From: Flavivirga spongiicola
GTDB taxonomy: Bacteria; Bacteroidota; Bacteroidia; Flavobacteriales; Flavobacteriaceae
Length of the DNA stretch: 64,000 nt
Assembly (NCBI RefSeq): GCF_030540825.1
Contig: NZ_JAUOEO010000001.1
Location: 4,105,001 to 4,169,000 of the forward strand
Direction of reading: 5' to 3'
The notes beneath the pieces were generated by a model. That model did no database searches. It worked only from the letters and a program-made list of their open reading frames with translations, and was not told the origin of the DNA. Of this stretch, positions 28,268 to 37,332 are shown piece by piece (the first letter of the stretch is position 1; every line of letters starts with the position of its first letter). The translations under genes and the position numbers were made by a program.

Positions 28268-29431
28268 TTATATTATTGCAAGTAGTTTTTTTATCGCAAA
28301 GTAAAACATGCCATCCAGGCTAAATCCAAATTTGAAATGATAAATTCTCCATGTGAAAAAAAACGGAATCAATAATATTAAAAATACAAGTTCTTTCTTT
28401 TTTAGAAAAAATTTAAATGAACTATTTCCTCCATTAGTTAAAAGCGGTAATTTGGCTGCTAAAATAACTAGTAATAAAATAAAATGAATTTGAAGCCATC
28501 TTCCCCAGTCGCAAACCAAAACAAAAAGAGGCAATGAATATACTAAAGAAAACAAGAAACCTTTGATTAGTATTTTGAAGTTTTCTCTAGATTCGGTCTT
28601 TAAATAATATGAAAAATGAAGTAGTCCAAGTATTAAAGAAACTAGATATAAAGAATAGCTAACAGGGGCACTTTTATATCTGTCTAGACTAGATAGAAGT
28701 GTGTTAGTGAAATCAAAAATATTAATTTTATCACTATTAAAATCCACGCCTCGTTGTGAGAGTATTACCAACGACTCTCCTTCATTAATTAGACCTCCGG
28801 CAAAAAAGATTAAGAATGTGGGTAATAATACGCTAAGAAAAAGAAAAACATATTGTTTGACCTTAGTTTCTTTGTTAAAAAGATAAAGCGCAATTAAAAA
28901 ATATGGCATGTAAAAAATAAAAATCTCATGCAAAAAAGTAGCTGTACAAAGTAGTATATAAACAGAGTATTCTTTTATGCCTTTAAACTCCTTTCTGTCA
29001 TTCAAATAAATAAAATAAGCGAAAATCACAAATAAGATAATCTCTTTTCTACCAATAATATTAACATCATTAAAATAAAAGATAAAGGTAAGAGGAGATA
29101 GTATGAGGGTGAAAAACAGTAGTGAAATGGTTTTTTTATAAATAATTCTACCTAACAAAATAAAAAATGCAAAATACAAAATCATCTGACCGGAATAGAC
29201 TAATGTTTTCAATTTTAACCCAGTAATATCCTGAAGAATAAAGAATAAACTTCCAGAAAGACCACGCCTTTTAAATCCTCCATCATGGTAATTTACGAGC
29301 CAATCTCCTAATATAAAACCATGACTCCCATCTACATGCTTAAACAAATAAATCCCAATCCAAATAAATAATATAGAGAAAAAGAAATAAAACAGTGTTT
29401 TTAAATTGACTAAATACTTTAAAATACTCAT
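28268..29431 (-). CDS. Polytopic membrane protein of unknown function (possible GT-C transferase or polymerase)
   Basis: The 387-residue protein has about ten hydrophobic segments. Near residue 43 a hydrophilic stretch, DWLVNYHDGGFKRRGLSG, lies just after the first helix. A charged motif of that kind at the start of the first periplasmic loop is reminiscent of GT-C transferases and some Wzy polymerases. I do not recognise a named family with confidence. It is sandwiched between the UbiA-type gene (24 bp) and the HAD gene (29 bp) in one operon. A membrane glycosyltransferase or polymerase that uses a lipid-linked pentose would fit the context (inference). Confidence 0.6.
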   Translation of the reverse strand: MSILKYLVNLKTLFYFFFSILFIWIGIYLFKHVDGSHGFILGDWLVNYHDGGFKRRGLSGSLFFILQDITGLKLKTLVYSGQMILYFAFFILLGRIIYKKTISLLFFTLILSPLTFIFYFNDVNIIGRKEIILFVIFAYFIYLNDRKEFKGIKEYSVYILLCTATFLHEIFIFYMPYFLIALYLFNKETKVKQYVFLFLSVLLPTFLIFFAGGLINEGESLVILSQRGVDFNSDKINIFDFTNTLLSSLDRYKSAPVSYSLYLVSLILGLLHFSYYLKTESRENFKILIKGFLFSLVYSLPLFVLVCDWGRWLQIHFILLLVILAAKLPLLTNGGNSSFKFFLKKKELVFLILLIPFFFTWRIYHFKFGFSLDGMFYFAIKKLLAII

Positions 29432-29455
29432 CAGTTCAGTTATTTTTATATAATT

Positions 29456-30328
29456 CTAGAAATAGATAAAATAAGTAAATAGTAAAATCCAACACAGTAA
29501 TACTAATTGTAAAAAGATGTCTTTACTTAAAATTTTTATAGGAGATCCGGATTTGTTTTCCACAACAGATATTTGTAAATATCTCATGATACCAATAAAA
29601 ACAAAAAGAGAAGTGGTGTATAATTTATCCGTTCCTAAACGCTCAATAACTTCTGTCGAAATGGAGTACATTATATAAGCAATTAATGTTATTGAAAAAC
29701 AAATGCCTTTTGCAATATCAATAAAAGCAATAGAGTAGCCACTTTGTGATTTTCTTAAGATAGTATTATCATTTTTGATAGTTAAATCGTCTCTTCTCTT
29801 GGCAAAAGCAATTGACATACTTAATAGGAAAACAATTATAGTCATCCATTGGCTAACTATAACACCTATAGCAAATCCTCCGGCCAGTATACGAAGCAAA
29901 AAACCTAAGCTAACACATGTAACATCTATTATAGCAATATTTTTTAATTTAAACGAATACAAAATATTTAAGATAAAATAACTAACGACGAACCATATAG
30001 AATCTTCTAATAAGAATAAAAAATAACTTAATACTATGAAAAAAACACCAGCGATAAAAAAAGCTTGTTTTTTTGTAAAAAAACCGCTAGCAATTGGACG
30101 TAGAGATTTAACAGGGTGTAATCTATCCTTATCTACATCTATAGAATCATTAATAATATAGATTATTGAGCTTGCAAAACAAAATGCAAAGAAAAGAATA
30201 ACCAATTTATAAATACTGTTATCATCAAATATTTCAATAAACTGCCCTGAAAAAAACACAGGTAAAAAAACAGCAATATTCTTTACCCAATGATGTATTC
30301 TTATTAGTTTAAGTGTTTGAAGAATCAT
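29456..30328 (-). CDS. UbiA-superfamily prenyltransferase, decaprenyl-phosphate phosphoribosyltransferase-like
   Basis: The 290-residue membrane protein has eight to nine helices. The first Asp-rich site is N60-D-S-I-D-V-D-K-D-R-L-H-P with SLRPIASG after it. The second region is LYSFKLKNIAIIDV near 125 followed by FLLRILAGG and AFAKRRDDL. This pattern of NDxxDxxxDxxHPxKxxRPIA and KRRDDL is that of DPPR synthase (the Rv3806c group), which transfers phosphoribose from PRPP to polyprenyl phosphate. It differs from the menaquinone and heme UbiA enzymes. It heads a four-gene leftward operon. No DprE1/DprE2-like epimerase was seen in the window, so the donor may stay as ribose rather than arabinose. 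Confidence 0.84.
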   Translation of the reverse strand: MILQTLKLIRIHHWVKNIAVFLPVFFSGQFIEIFDDNSIYKLVILFFAFCFASSIIYIINDSIDVDKDRLHPVKSLRPIASGFFTKKQAFFIAGVFFIVLSYFLFLLEDSIWFVVSYFILNILYSFKLKNIAIIDVTCVSLGFLLRILAGGFAIGVIVSQWMTIIVFLLSMSIAFAKRRDDLTIKNDNTILRKSQSGYSIAFIDIAKGICFSITLIAYIMYSISTEVIERLGTDKLYTTSLFVFIGIMRYLQISVVENKSGSPIKILSKDIFLQLVLLCWILLFTYFIYF

Positions 30329-30929
30329 TTTATAACGAATTTAATGTTAAACCTAAATTATTATCCAAATAAAACACATCGTTTATTATTAATTGCAAAA
30401 AAATGCTAAACTCACATATATAATCGATAAAGAGGTTCCACTTCTTTTAGAAGGTTTATGAATTAATTAATATCAGTTTAGCTTCAGATTCTTATTTTGA
30501 CAATCGATAATCTACAAAGTTTAACTATGAATTAAAATAGATGTGTATTTAACCGATTTTAATTACTCTTTTAGCGAATTAACCTAAATCTAATCTTGTT
30601 GCTTTAAAACAATTACTAAATTTACACCGTAAAACACAAATTGAATTGATTAATAGCATATTGATTTAATTGTATTAAAAGATAAAATAAAAATATTTTC
30701 AAAATCTCTCAATTACTTAATCTATAATAAAGGAAATACAAATAGATTAATAATTAATATTTTAAAAATCATTTAATACTAATTTTAATTTAAGCTAATA
30801 ATGGGGAATTAATTTTGTTTTATGAGCAAAGAGGGGAATCATTCAGAAAAAATAATTGTATTTAATAATATGACCATAAAAAGTTGTACAGGTGTTTTAT
30901 GCAATAAACTGAAATTATAAAACTTTTAG
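30329..30929. other. 601-bp AT-rich divergent intergenic region
   Basis: This gap separates the leftward UbiA-type operon from the rightward aminotransferase-Wzc operon and should hold both promoters. I found no exact TAnnTTTG box with a well-placed TTG on either strand, no strong dyad, and no coding sequence that I can support. A 32-codon ATG frame (30822-30920) ends 9 bp before the aminotransferase start and could be a leader peptide or chance. Confidence 0.5.
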
Positions 30930-32066
30930 ATGTTGACCAAAACTAAAATATATTTATCATCACCTCACATGGGAGGTTCAGAACAAAAATTTGTTGCTGA
31001 TGCTTTTGATACTAATTGGATTGCTCCATTAGGACCTCATGTTGATGGTTTTGAAAATGATTTAACAAATTACTTAGGGGGTAACAAACACATTGCGGCA
31101 TTAAGTTCAGGAACTGCTGCTATACATATTGCTTTGCAATTATTGGATATCTCCAAAGGGGACGAAGTCTTATGTCAGAGTTTTACATTTTCAGCTTCTG
31201 CTAACCCAGTAATTTACCAGGGAGCAACTCCTGTATTTATTGATAGTGAATCTGATACTTGGAATATGTCTCCAGAATTACTAGAAATAGCAATAAAAGA
31301 CAGAATTGAGAATTACAAAAAGCCTAAGGCCATAATCGCAGTACATTTATATGGTATGCCATATAAAGCTAATGAGATAAATGCCATTGCTAAGAAATAT
31401 GAAATCCCTGTAATTGAAGATAGTGCTGAAGCTTTAGGAAGCACATACTTTGGTCAAGCTTGTGGAACGCTTTCTGATATTGGTATTTTATCATTTAACG
31501 GAAATAAAATAATAACGACATCTGGTGGAGGTGCTTTAATTGCAAATACTGAAAGCTTGAAAAAGAAAACTGTTTTTCTATCTACTCAGGCTAGAGATAA
31601 TGCACCCCATTATGAACATTCGTCTATAGGTTTTAATTATAGGATGAGTAATGTTTTAGCCGGAATTGGAAGAGGACAAATGGAAGTGCTTGATGATAGG
31701 GTGGATGCCAGAAGAAGAAATTTCGAATATTATAAAAAGAATATATCAAAGAATAATAACATTTCTTTTTTGGAAGAGCCTGAAAACCTCTTTTCAAATA
31801 GATGGATCACTTGTGTTGAAACGAGTTCATTTGAACAAAGAGAAAGCATAAGATTAGAATTATTAAAAGATGACATAGAATCTAGACCTCTATGGAAACC
31901 TATGCACATGCAGCCTGTTTTTAAAGATTGCTTACATTTTACGGATGGAACGTCGGAAAAACTTTTTGAAAAAGGTCTTTGCCTGCCTAGTGGATCAAAC
32001 CTAAGTGAAAATGACTTAGAAAGAATTGTTAGTATAATTAATAAAAACCCAGTTCATGATAAATAA
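30930..32066 (+). CDS. DegT/DnrJ/EryC1/StrS aminotransferase (PglE/WecE-type)
   Basis: A 378-residue PLP-dependent sugar aminotransferase. It has LSSPHMGGSEQKFV near residue 9, ALSSGTAAIHIAL near 59, EDSAEALGSTYFG near 162 and the PLP-lysine motif SFNGNKIITTSGGG near 188. The aspartate before SAEAL is the usual cofactor partner. It overlaps the next gene, a PglF-like 4,6-dehydratase, by 11 bp. Such a pair would turn UDP-GlcNAc into UDP-4-amino-4,6-dideoxy-GlcNAc, the bacillosamine route. The matching PglD-type acetyltransferase was not seen in the window. Confidence 0.9.
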   Translation: MLTKTKIYLSSPHMGGSEQKFVADAFDTNWIAPLGPHVDGFENDLTNYLGGNKHIAALSSGTAAIHIALQLLDISKGDEVLCQSFTFSASANPVIYQGATPVFIDSESDTWNMSPELLEIAIKDRIENYKKPKAIIAVHLYGMPYKANEINAIAKKYEIPVIEDSAEALGSTYFGQACGTLSDIGILSFNGNKIITTSGGGALIANTESLKKKTVFLSTQARDNAPHYEHSSIGFNYRMSNVLAGIGRGQMEVLDDRVDARRRNFEYYKKNISKNNNISFLEEPENLFSNRWITCVETSSFEQRESIRLELLKDDIESRPLWKPMHMQPVFKDCLHFTDGTSEKLFEKGLCLPSGSNLSENDLERIVSIINKNPVHDK

Positions 32067-34014
32067 TTACTTCGCTTATTACTCTCAAAAATATGCTTCT
32101 AAGTGGTTAGTACTTGGTATTGACTTAGTGTCAATTCTTGCTACTTTCTTTATGGCTTATTTTATAAGGTTTAATTTTACGCTTGGCTTTGATTTAACTC
32201 AATTTTTAGTTCAGCTTCCATTTATTTTAGCTTTAGCTGCTATAAGCTTTTTAGTTGTAGGATCGTTCAAAAGTGTTATAAGACATACTGGATTTACAGA
32301 TGTAGTAAATGTATTCAAATCAATAGTGTTAATGTCTTTTACATGTGTTGCTGTTGTTTTGTTCAATAGGTTTGCTGATGTATTACCAGGGTTTACCATT
32401 CCTCTTTCAATAATAGTTATGCACGCATTATTAAGTTTTGTAGTGCTTAGTGCAAGCAGACTACTTTTTAAAATGACTTATAAGCATTTAAAATGTAAAT
32501 TATTATTAACAAAAAGAGTGCTTATTTACGGTATAGAAGACTCAGCAATAGCAACTTATAATGCCTTATTGAATAACGCAAGAACAAGTTTTAATATTAT
32601 CGCTTTTGTTGATGATGATGTTAAGAAAAAAGGAAGATCTATTAATGGCGTACCCATTTTGTCTTACAATCGTTTGAATGGAAATTATGTTGATTCAAAT
32701 AATATTGACGAAATAATTGTAGCTGATCAAAATGCGGATAACGGTAAATTAATGAAACTTGTTGATGGCTTGGTAGATTCTGATGTTAAAGTTACTAAGG
32801 TACCACCAATTGAGCAATGGATTAATGGAGAATTAAATACTAAACAGATAAAGCAAGTACAGATTGAAGATTTACTTGGGCGTCCTCCAATTAAAATTGA
32901 TAATCCTAATTTATTGAATGAGTTTAGAGGGGAAACAGTATTAGTAACTGGAGCAGCAGGTTCTATAGGTAGTGAACTGGTTAAACAGCTTTCTAATTTT
33001 GATGTAAAGCAATTGGTTTTAGTTGATCAGGCAGAATCAGCATTGTACGATGTCCAACAGGATTTAAAACGCGATGGGAAGCATAATTACACAGCCATTG
33101 TTGCAGATATAAGAGATGGATTAAGAATTGATTCTATTTTCCAAACGCACAAACCTACAATGGTATTTCATGCTGCAGCATATAAGCATGTTCCGTTAAT
33201 GGAAAAATCTCCTTATGAAGCCATAAAAATAAATGTTAACGGTACAAAACTATTAGCAGATACGTCTTCTCGTTATAATGTGAAAAAGTTTGTTTTTGTT
33301 TCTACAGATAAAGCGGTTAATCCAACTAGTGTTATGGGAGCGACTAAGAGAATGGCCGAAATGTATATTAGCTGTCTCCAAAAAGAAAGTAAAACGAAAT
33401 TTATCACGACACGTTTTGGAAATGTTTTAGGTTCTAACGGTTCTGTAATTCCATTGTTTAAAAAACAAATAGAAAATGGAAGCCCGTTAACCTTAACACA
33501 TAAGGATATTACAAGATATTTCATGACCATACCAGAAGCATCTCAACTCGTACTTGAAGCAGGGACCATGGGTAAAGGTGGGGAAATTTTTATATTTGAT
33601 ATGGGAGAATCGGTGAAAATTTACGATCTTGCTAAGAATATGATTAAATTATCAGGTCTAAGATACCCAGAAGACATTGATATAAAAATTACTGGACTTC
33701 GCTCTGGCGAGAAATTATATGAAGAATTGTTGGCAAATGGAGAGAACACCTTGTCAACCTATCATAAAAAGATATTAATAAGTAAAACGAGAGAATTAGA
33801 TTATGCCAGAGTAAAATCTGAAATAGAAGAGCTTTGTATTACAAATCGTTTCCAAAACAATAATATTGTTATGAAAATGAAAAGTTTGATTCCTGAATAT
33901 AAATCGAACAATTCAGAATACGAAAAGTTCGATAAAAGAGTTAATCTTTATAAAAAAGCAAAAGGAATTAATGAGAATAAACAGGATTCAAATATTTTTA
34001 AATCTGTAAAATAA
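32056..34014 (+). CDS. Membrane-bound UDP-GlcNAc 4,6-dehydratase-like protein (PglF/CapD/WbpM family)
   Basis: The 652-residue protein has four N-terminal membrane helices (about residues 15-140), a CoA-binding-like Rossmann domain (about 150-270), and a catalytic short-chain dehydrogenase domain with TGAAGSIGSEL near 298. In place of the usual catalytic Tyr-x-x-x-Lys it has M-G-A-T-K near 426, preceded by STDKAVNPTSV. This Met substitution is normal for inverting and non-inverting 4,6-dehydratases of the FlaA1/PglF group. It acts on UDP-GlcNAc at the inner membrane. It overlaps the aminotransferase gene by 11 bp and is followed after 27 bp by wza. Confidence 0.91.
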   Translation: MINNYFAYYSQKYASKWLVLGIDLVSILATFFMAYFIRFNFTLGFDLTQFLVQLPFILALAAISFLVVGSFKSVIRHTGFTDVVNVFKSIVLMSFTCVAVVLFNRFADVLPGFTIPLSIIVMHALLSFVVLSASRLLFKMTYKHLKCKLLLTKRVLIYGIEDSAIATYNALLNNARTSFNIIAFVDDDVKKKGRSINGVPILSYNRLNGNYVDSNNIDEIIVADQNADNGKLMKLVDGLVDSDVKVTKVPPIEQWINGELNTKQIKQVQIEDLLGRPPIKIDNPNLLNEFRGETVLVTGAAGSIGSELVKQLSNFDVKQLVLVDQAESALYDVQQDLKRDGKHNYTAIVADIRDGLRIDSIFQTHKPTMVFHAAAYKHVPLMEKSPYEAIKINVNGTKLLADTSSRYNVKKFVFVSTDKAVNPTSVMGATKRMAEMYISCLQKESKTKFITTRFGNVLGSNGSVIPLFKKQIENGSPLTLTHKDITRYFMTIPEASQLVLEAGTMGKGGEIFIFDMGESVKIYDLAKNMIKLSGLRYPEDIDIKITGLRSGEKLYEELLANGENTLSTYHKKILISKTRELDYARVKSEIEELCITNRFQNNNIVMKMKSLIPEYKSNNSEYEKFDKRVNLYKKAKGINENKQDSNIFKSVK

Positions 34015-34041
34015 TTAATAAAATAAGCTCCAAACATAAAT

Positions 34042-34812
34042 ATGATTTTAAGTTTAAGCAGAAAGAAAATTGGCATAATATACATATTAGTTGCAACGTT
34101 TTTAGTATCATGTGGTTCTAGTGAAAAAGTCGTATACTTTCAGAATGCTAAGGATTTTGAAACTATTGTAGATACTGATACTTTTACTCCAAAATTCAAG
34201 ATAAATGACATTGTAAGCATTTATGTTTCTACATTTAATCTAGATGCCGTTAGACCTTTTAATTTACTAAAAGGTGGTGCTGAAACACGAAATTCAGAGC
34301 CTGTTGATTATTTAGTTGATATAGATGGTAATATAGATTACCCTGTTTTAGGTAAAATCAAACTGTTAGGTTTAACAGTTGAAGAAGCTAAAAACTTGAT
34401 TAAAGAAAAACTTTCTGAAGGTTACCTTAAAGACCCAATAGTAAACATCCGAATTTTAAATTTTAGGATTTCTGTTTTAGGTCAAGTGAATAGACCTGGT
34501 AGATACGATATTTCTGGCGAACGAATCTCTCTTCTAGAAGCCATTGCCATGGCAGGTGATTTGGCTATTAAGGGAAAAAGAAAAAATGTGTTGGTTATTA
34601 GAGATTTTAATGGCACTAAAACATATACTAGAATTGATTTAACAAATAAAGAACTATTTAACTCTCCTGTATACTATCTAACACAAAATGATATCGTATA
34701 TGTAGAGCCAAATAAATCTGCCATAAGTACTGCTTTTTTAGATTCTCGGTCTAGTATAGCAATTTCTATCGCCTCAATATTAATTACTTCTGCCATAGTA
34801 CTATTAAGATAA
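34042..34812 (+). CDS. wza: Wza-type polysaccharide export outer-membrane lipoprotein
   Basis: The 256-residue protein has a signal peptide ending LVSCGSSEK, with the lipid-modified Cys near residue 24. Its poly_export domain starts at about 45 with FKINDIVSIYV. Two SLBB-like regions follow: DIDGNIDYPVLGKIKLLGLTVEEA near 96 and SVLGQVNRPGRYDI near 142. A hydrophobic C-terminal helix (about 232-252) would span a membrane, as in Wza proteins of Bacteroidetes. It would form the export channel with the Wzc protein encoded 6 bp downstream. Confidence 0.91.
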   Translation: MILSLSRKKIGIIYILVATFLVSCGSSEKVVYFQNAKDFETIVDTDTFTPKFKINDIVSIYVSTFNLDAVRPFNLLKGGAETRNSEPVDYLVDIDGNIDYPVLGKIKLLGLTVEEAKNLIKEKLSEGYLKDPIVNIRILNFRISVLGQVNRPGRYDISGERISLLEAIAMAGDLAIKGKRKNVLVIRDFNGTKTYTRIDLTNKELFNSPVYYLTQNDIVYVEPNKSAISTAFLDSRSSIAISIASILITSAIVLLR

Positions 34813-34818
34813 TTATTT

Positions 34819-37218
34819 ATGGAAACTCTATCTAATAAAAGTAGTAATACTAAAAAACCTCAAGATGAGCTTGATATAAAAAAAATGCTTTCCATTTACT
34901 TAAAGCAATGGAAGTGGTTTGTTTTAAGCTGCATGATATTTATTGGATTAGGTTTTTTCTATTTGAGATATACGACTCCTAAGTATAATGCATATGCAAA
35001 AATAATGTTGATGGAAAATGATGGCATAACTAATCCAGCTGATGCATTACTTAAAGATTTGGGAGAGATTTCCAATACAGATAAAATAGCAATAGAAGAC
35101 GAAATAGAAGTGTTTAAGTCTAGAAAATTAATGACGGGTGTTGTTAAAAAGCTAAATTTAAATAAACAGTTTTACCTTAAAGGAAGATTACATGATACAC
35201 AGCTTTTTCCTAATGAAAAGGCTCCCGTTAAAATAAATTTTCTTGCTTCAGATTCTATTATTTACAAATCAAATTTTACTTTTAGTTTACGAATTACTTC
35301 TGAAACTACATTTGATTTTATTTACAAACCGCGATCTCAAAAAGAAGAGATTTCGAAAAAAATGTTTTTTGGAAAAAATGTACCTACACCGGTAGGTGAT
35401 ATCATAGTAACACCTAATGTTGAGAAAATTTCAAATTTAGCAAATCAGGTTGTTTATGTTCAACTTAAATCTTTGGATAGAGTTGCAGAAAGTTTCAAAA
35501 GTTCAATACGAATATCACAAGCAGCAGACCTTTCTAAAGTTCTTAACCTATCTTTAAAGGATCCTTCTGTACCAAAAGCTAAAGCCGTTATAAATACTTT
35601 AATAGAAGAATATAATAGGGTTTCAATTGAGGATAAAAGCAATAAATCTAACAATACAGCAGAATTTATTAATAAAAGAATAAATTTAATTGCAACCGAC
35701 TTATCAGAAGTAGATGATGAAATAGAACAATTTAAAACAGGTAACAAATTAACAGACATAACTTCTGAGGCAGATTTATATTTAAATTCTAATGCTCAGA
35801 CAGAACGAAATTTGGCAGCAAGTAGAACACAGTATAGTATGATTAACTATATGAAGAATCAAATTAGTGATGATTCTTTTGAACGCATACCGTCTAATGT
35901 TGGTTTAAAAGATGGTTCAATAAACTTAATTGCAAAAAAGTATAACGACCTATTAGATGAACGAGATAAATTACTTAAAAGTTCTAGTGAAAAAAATCCA
36001 ATTATTGTAAATTTAGATCAACAGCTGGGGAATTTAAAGAATAACTTAAGACAAAGTTTGAACAGTACATCCAAAGCAATAAGTATTCAAATTAGTAGTC
36101 TTGAAAATCGTTCAGCTAAGATAAACTCAAAAATTTATGCAGTTCCGGGGCAAGTAAGAAAATCAAGAGATATTCAACGAGAACAAGGGATTAAAGAATC
36201 CTTATACTTATATCTTCTTCAAAAACGTGAAGAGGCAACAATATCGATGATTTCTACATCTCCTAATGCCAAGGTTATAGACGAAGCTCATTCCAATTAT
36301 ACTCAGGTCTCTCCTAAAAAAACGATGACTTACTTAGCATCTATGATGATTGGTTTACTTATCCCTTTTGGGGTTATTTATATCAGAGATTTGTTAGATA
36401 ACAAAATTCATAATAAAGAAGATTTAGAAAAAGAGATTAGAAACATAACAGTTTTAGGTGAGATTCCAAATGCAAAGGGTAATGATAAAAATTTAATAGA
36501 GCGTAATGATAGATCGATTTTATCTGAATCATTTAGAATTATAAGAACAAATTTTGATTATGTAAAAAGAGGTAGAGAAGTAGATAATTATGAAAATGTA
36601 ATTTTTGTAACATCAACTATCAATGGGGAAGGAAAATCCTTTTTTAGCCTAAATATGGCACTTACATTAGCTAATACAGGCAAAAGAGTTTTACTTCTTG
36701 GAGCAGATATCAGAAACCCTCAAATTTATTCTGCAATTAAAAATAAAAAGGGAAAAGATCATTCAAAGGTTGGGCTTACAGAATTCATAGTTGACAAATC
36801 TATAATAGTAGGGGAAACTATTAATACCTACGACATTAATGGAATCAATATTGATATTTTACTTTCTGGAAAAGTACCTCCTAATCCGGCAGAGCTCTTA
36901 ATGAGTGATAGAATAAAAGATTTATTTGATTCTGTATCCGATCAATATGATTATGTTATTGTTGATACAGCACCTTCTATGCTTGTTACAGATACATTAT
37001 TGATGAGTCAATATGCCGGACACACTATTTATTTAACAAGAGCAGATTATACCGAAAAGCGTATCCTGAATTTTGCTAAAGAACTGCATGCTGAAAAGAA
37101 GCTTAATGGTATGATGTTAGTTGTAAATGATGTAAAGCAATCTAACTTTGGGTATGGTGCAAAATATGGTTATTATGGAGCACCTCAAAAGAAAGGTTTT
37201 TTTAGAAGAAAAGCTTAG
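34819..37218 (+). CDS. wzc: Wzc-type tyrosine autokinase / polysaccharide co-polymerase
   Basis: The 799-residue protein has a Wzz domain with a first membrane helix near residue 35, a long periplasmic coiled-coil region with a GNVR-like segment (about 200-480), and a second helix near 505. The cytoplasmic BY-kinase domain has Walker A INGEGKSFFS near 600, Walker A-prime VLLLGADIRNP near 628, and Walker B YVIVDTAPSM near 710. The C-terminal tail has clustered tyrosines (YGAKYGYYGAP) for autophosphorylation. It controls chain length and export together with the Wza protein. The convergent phosphatase gene at 37333-38079 would reverse the phosphorylation. Confidence 0.93.
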   Translation: METLSNKSSNTKKPQDELDIKKMLSIYLKQWKWFVLSCMIFIGLGFFYLRYTTPKYNAYAKIMLMENDGITNPADALLKDLGEISNTDKIAIEDEIEVFKSRKLMTGVVKKLNLNKQFYLKGRLHDTQLFPNEKAPVKINFLASDSIIYKSNFTFSLRITSETTFDFIYKPRSQKEEISKKMFFGKNVPTPVGDIIVTPNVEKISNLANQVVYVQLKSLDRVAESFKSSIRISQAADLSKVLNLSLKDPSVPKAKAVINTLIEEYNRVSIEDKSNKSNNTAEFINKRINLIATDLSEVDDEIEQFKTGNKLTDITSEADLYLNSNAQTERNLAASRTQYSMINYMKNQISDDSFERIPSNVGLKDGSINLIAKKYNDLLDERDKLLKSSSEKNPIIVNLDQQLGNLKNNLRQSLNSTSKAISIQISSLENRSAKINSKIYAVPGQVRKSRDIQREQGIKESLYLYLLQKREEATISMISTSPNAKVIDEAHSNYTQVSPKKTMTYLASMMIGLLIPFGVIYIRDLLDNKIHNKEDLEKEIRNITVLGEIPNAKGNDKNLIERNDRSILSESFRIIRTNFDYVKRGREVDNYENVIFVTSTINGEGKSFFSLNMALTLANTGKRVLLLGADIRNPQIYSAIKNKKGKDHSKVGLTEFIVDKSIIVGETINTYDINGINIDILLSGKVPPNPAELLMSDRIKDLFDSVSDQYDYVIVDTAPSMLVTDTLLMSQYAGHTIYLTRADYTEKRILNFAKELHAEKKLNGMMLVVNDVKQSNFGYGAKYGYYGAPQKKGFFRRKA

Positions 37219-37247
37219 ATTAAAGTGAATTTTGGATAAGAAAATTC

Positions 37248-37307
37248 ATGTCAGTTTGAAAAGCTTCTCGATACAAAATTCTTCCATAATTTCGCTCGAA
37301 GTGACAT
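37248..37307. repeat. Degenerate REP-like palindrome
   Basis: ATGTCA (37248-37253) and TGACAT (37302-37307) bound a segment with CTTCTCGAT and TTTCGCTCGAAG. Read on the minus strand it resembles the GTCATTTCGAGCGAAG-type palindromes scattered through flavobacterial genomes. It sits between the convergent wzc and phosphatase genes, where it may also act as a terminator. An 8-bp stem TGAATTTT/AAAATTCA (37226-37248) precedes it. Confidence 0.5.
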
Positions 37308-37332
37308 CTAGAACGCTTAAACAAGATTCACG

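Noticed and set aside
30822..30920. A 32-residue ATG frame just before the aminotransferase gene
   Set aside because: No signal peptide, no recognisable motif and ordinary AT-rich composition; it may be chance. Kept only as a possible leader in the intergenic note.
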